The notes beneath the pieces were generated by a model. The model made no database searches and was not told the DNA's origin. It saw only the letters and a program-made list of their open reading frames with translations. A DNA stretch of 5,376 nt. It comes from Verrucomicrobiota bacterium (GTDB taxonomy: Bacteria; Verrucomicrobiota; Kiritimatiellia; Kiritimatiellales; Tichowtungiaceae). This document shows, in pieces, positions 5,112 through 5,376 of the stretch (positions are counted from its first letter, which is position 1; the number at the start of each line of letters is the position of its first letter). The stretch covers positions 1-5,376 of the forward strand of contig JADYZA010000023.1 in NCBI GenBank assembly GCA_020853375.1, written 5' to 3'. Both the position numbers and the translations under genes were made by a program.

Positions 5112-5376
5112 ATGGCGCGTTCGTATAATTTCAGTGCGGGGCCGGCTGTTCTGCCGGAAGAGGTTCTCAAAGAGGCTCAGGCTGAGTTGCTGGACTATAA
5201 AGGAACCGGCATGTCCATTATGGAGATGAGCCACCGCGGCAAGGAATACACCGCCGTGCACGAAGAGGCCATCGCCAATATCAAAACCCTTTTGAACGTT
5301 CCGGAAAACTACAGCGTCCTGTTCATGACCGGCGGCGCGACCACGCAGTTTTCTCTGATTCCGATGAACCTGCTCG
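5112..5376 (+). CDS. serC: Phosphoserine aminotransferase SerC, 3' end cut off by the window
   Basis: SerC is a pyridoxal-phosphate enzyme that converts 3-phosphohydroxypyruvate and glutamate to phosphoserine and 2-oxoglutarate in serine synthesis. In many bacteria it also acts in pyridoxal phosphate synthesis. Eighty-eight of about 360 residues are present. The start [19 protein letters not shown] is the family's characteristic N-terminus. [21 protein letters not shown] (27-47) carries the substrate-binding His41 and Arg42. [18 protein letters not shown] (71-88) is the cofactor-phosphate-binding region. The GGATTQF form resembles the GGASxQF enzymes of Bacillus and Bacteroidetes more than the GGGRGQF form of E. 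coli. The tandem AAGGAAAGGA purine run ends 6 bases before the ATG and gives a good start. The 132-base structured gap upstream suggests an independent transcription unit. The lysine that binds the cofactor lies beyond the window. Confidence 0.96.
   Translation, partial: MARSYNFSAGPAVLPEEVLKEAQAELLDYKGTGMSIMEMSHRGKEYTAVHEEAIANIKTLLNVPENYSVLFMTGGATTQFSLIPMNLL

Noticed and set aside
1..5376. Phage, insertion sequence, CRISPR, toxin-antitoxin or defence system
   Set aside because: Every substantial gene is a recognisable housekeeping family, no transposase or nuclease operon is present, and no spaced direct-repeat array exists apart from the 7-base repeats described.

Overview
The window is a compact, entirely plus-strand housekeeping segment from a bacterial chromosome, with GC content that looks like the mid-50s percent by eye. 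No rRNA, tRNA, CRISPR array, insertion sequence or phage gene was seen. The gene set and order (yebC, ruvC, accB, accC, an Asp23/Gls24 protein, an AmaP-like membrane protein, a PfkB-type kinase, serC) fit a diderm of the PVC group, perhaps Kiritimatiellota, Lentisphaerota or Verrucomicrobiota. That placement is an inference from gene style, intergenic palindromes and codon use, held at moderate confidence.

Layout. Positions 1-582 hold the 3' three-quarters of a YebC/TACO1-type gene. It overlaps ruvC (579-1085) by four bases in an ATGA arrangement. After 46 bases comes accB (1132-1596), the biotin carboxyl carrier protein, with a strong ribosome binding site. A 116-base gap then carries two facing arrays of 7-base GAAA-type repeats. 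Next is accC (1713-3077), biotin carboxylase. An Asp23/Gls24 protein (3093-3515) and an AmaP-like two-helix membrane protein (3517-4053) follow with gaps of 15 and 1 bases. A PfkB-family kinase (4059-4979) starts 5 bases later. A 132-base gap holds a terminator-like hairpin and clustered TTCCA/TGGAA words. The 5' part of serC (5112 onward) runs off the window.

How the genes fit together. accB and accC supply the biotin half of acetyl-CoA carboxylase, the first committed step of fatty acid synthesis; the carboxyltransferase genes are not in the window. The Asp23-type gene directly after accBC has the same relative position as yqhY in Bacillus, where it has been linked to lipid synthesis. The following AmaP-like gene could anchor it to the membrane. 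This suggests a lipid-synthesis and envelope module. ruvC belongs to recombination repair, and the YebC-type gene is its frequent neighbour. The kinase is of unknown substrate. serC, for serine and probably pyridoxal phosphate synthesis, looks like the start of a separate transcription unit.

The most unusual material is not a new gene system but the structured DNA in the two longer gaps, plus the adjacent soluble and membrane-anchored Asp23-type domains.
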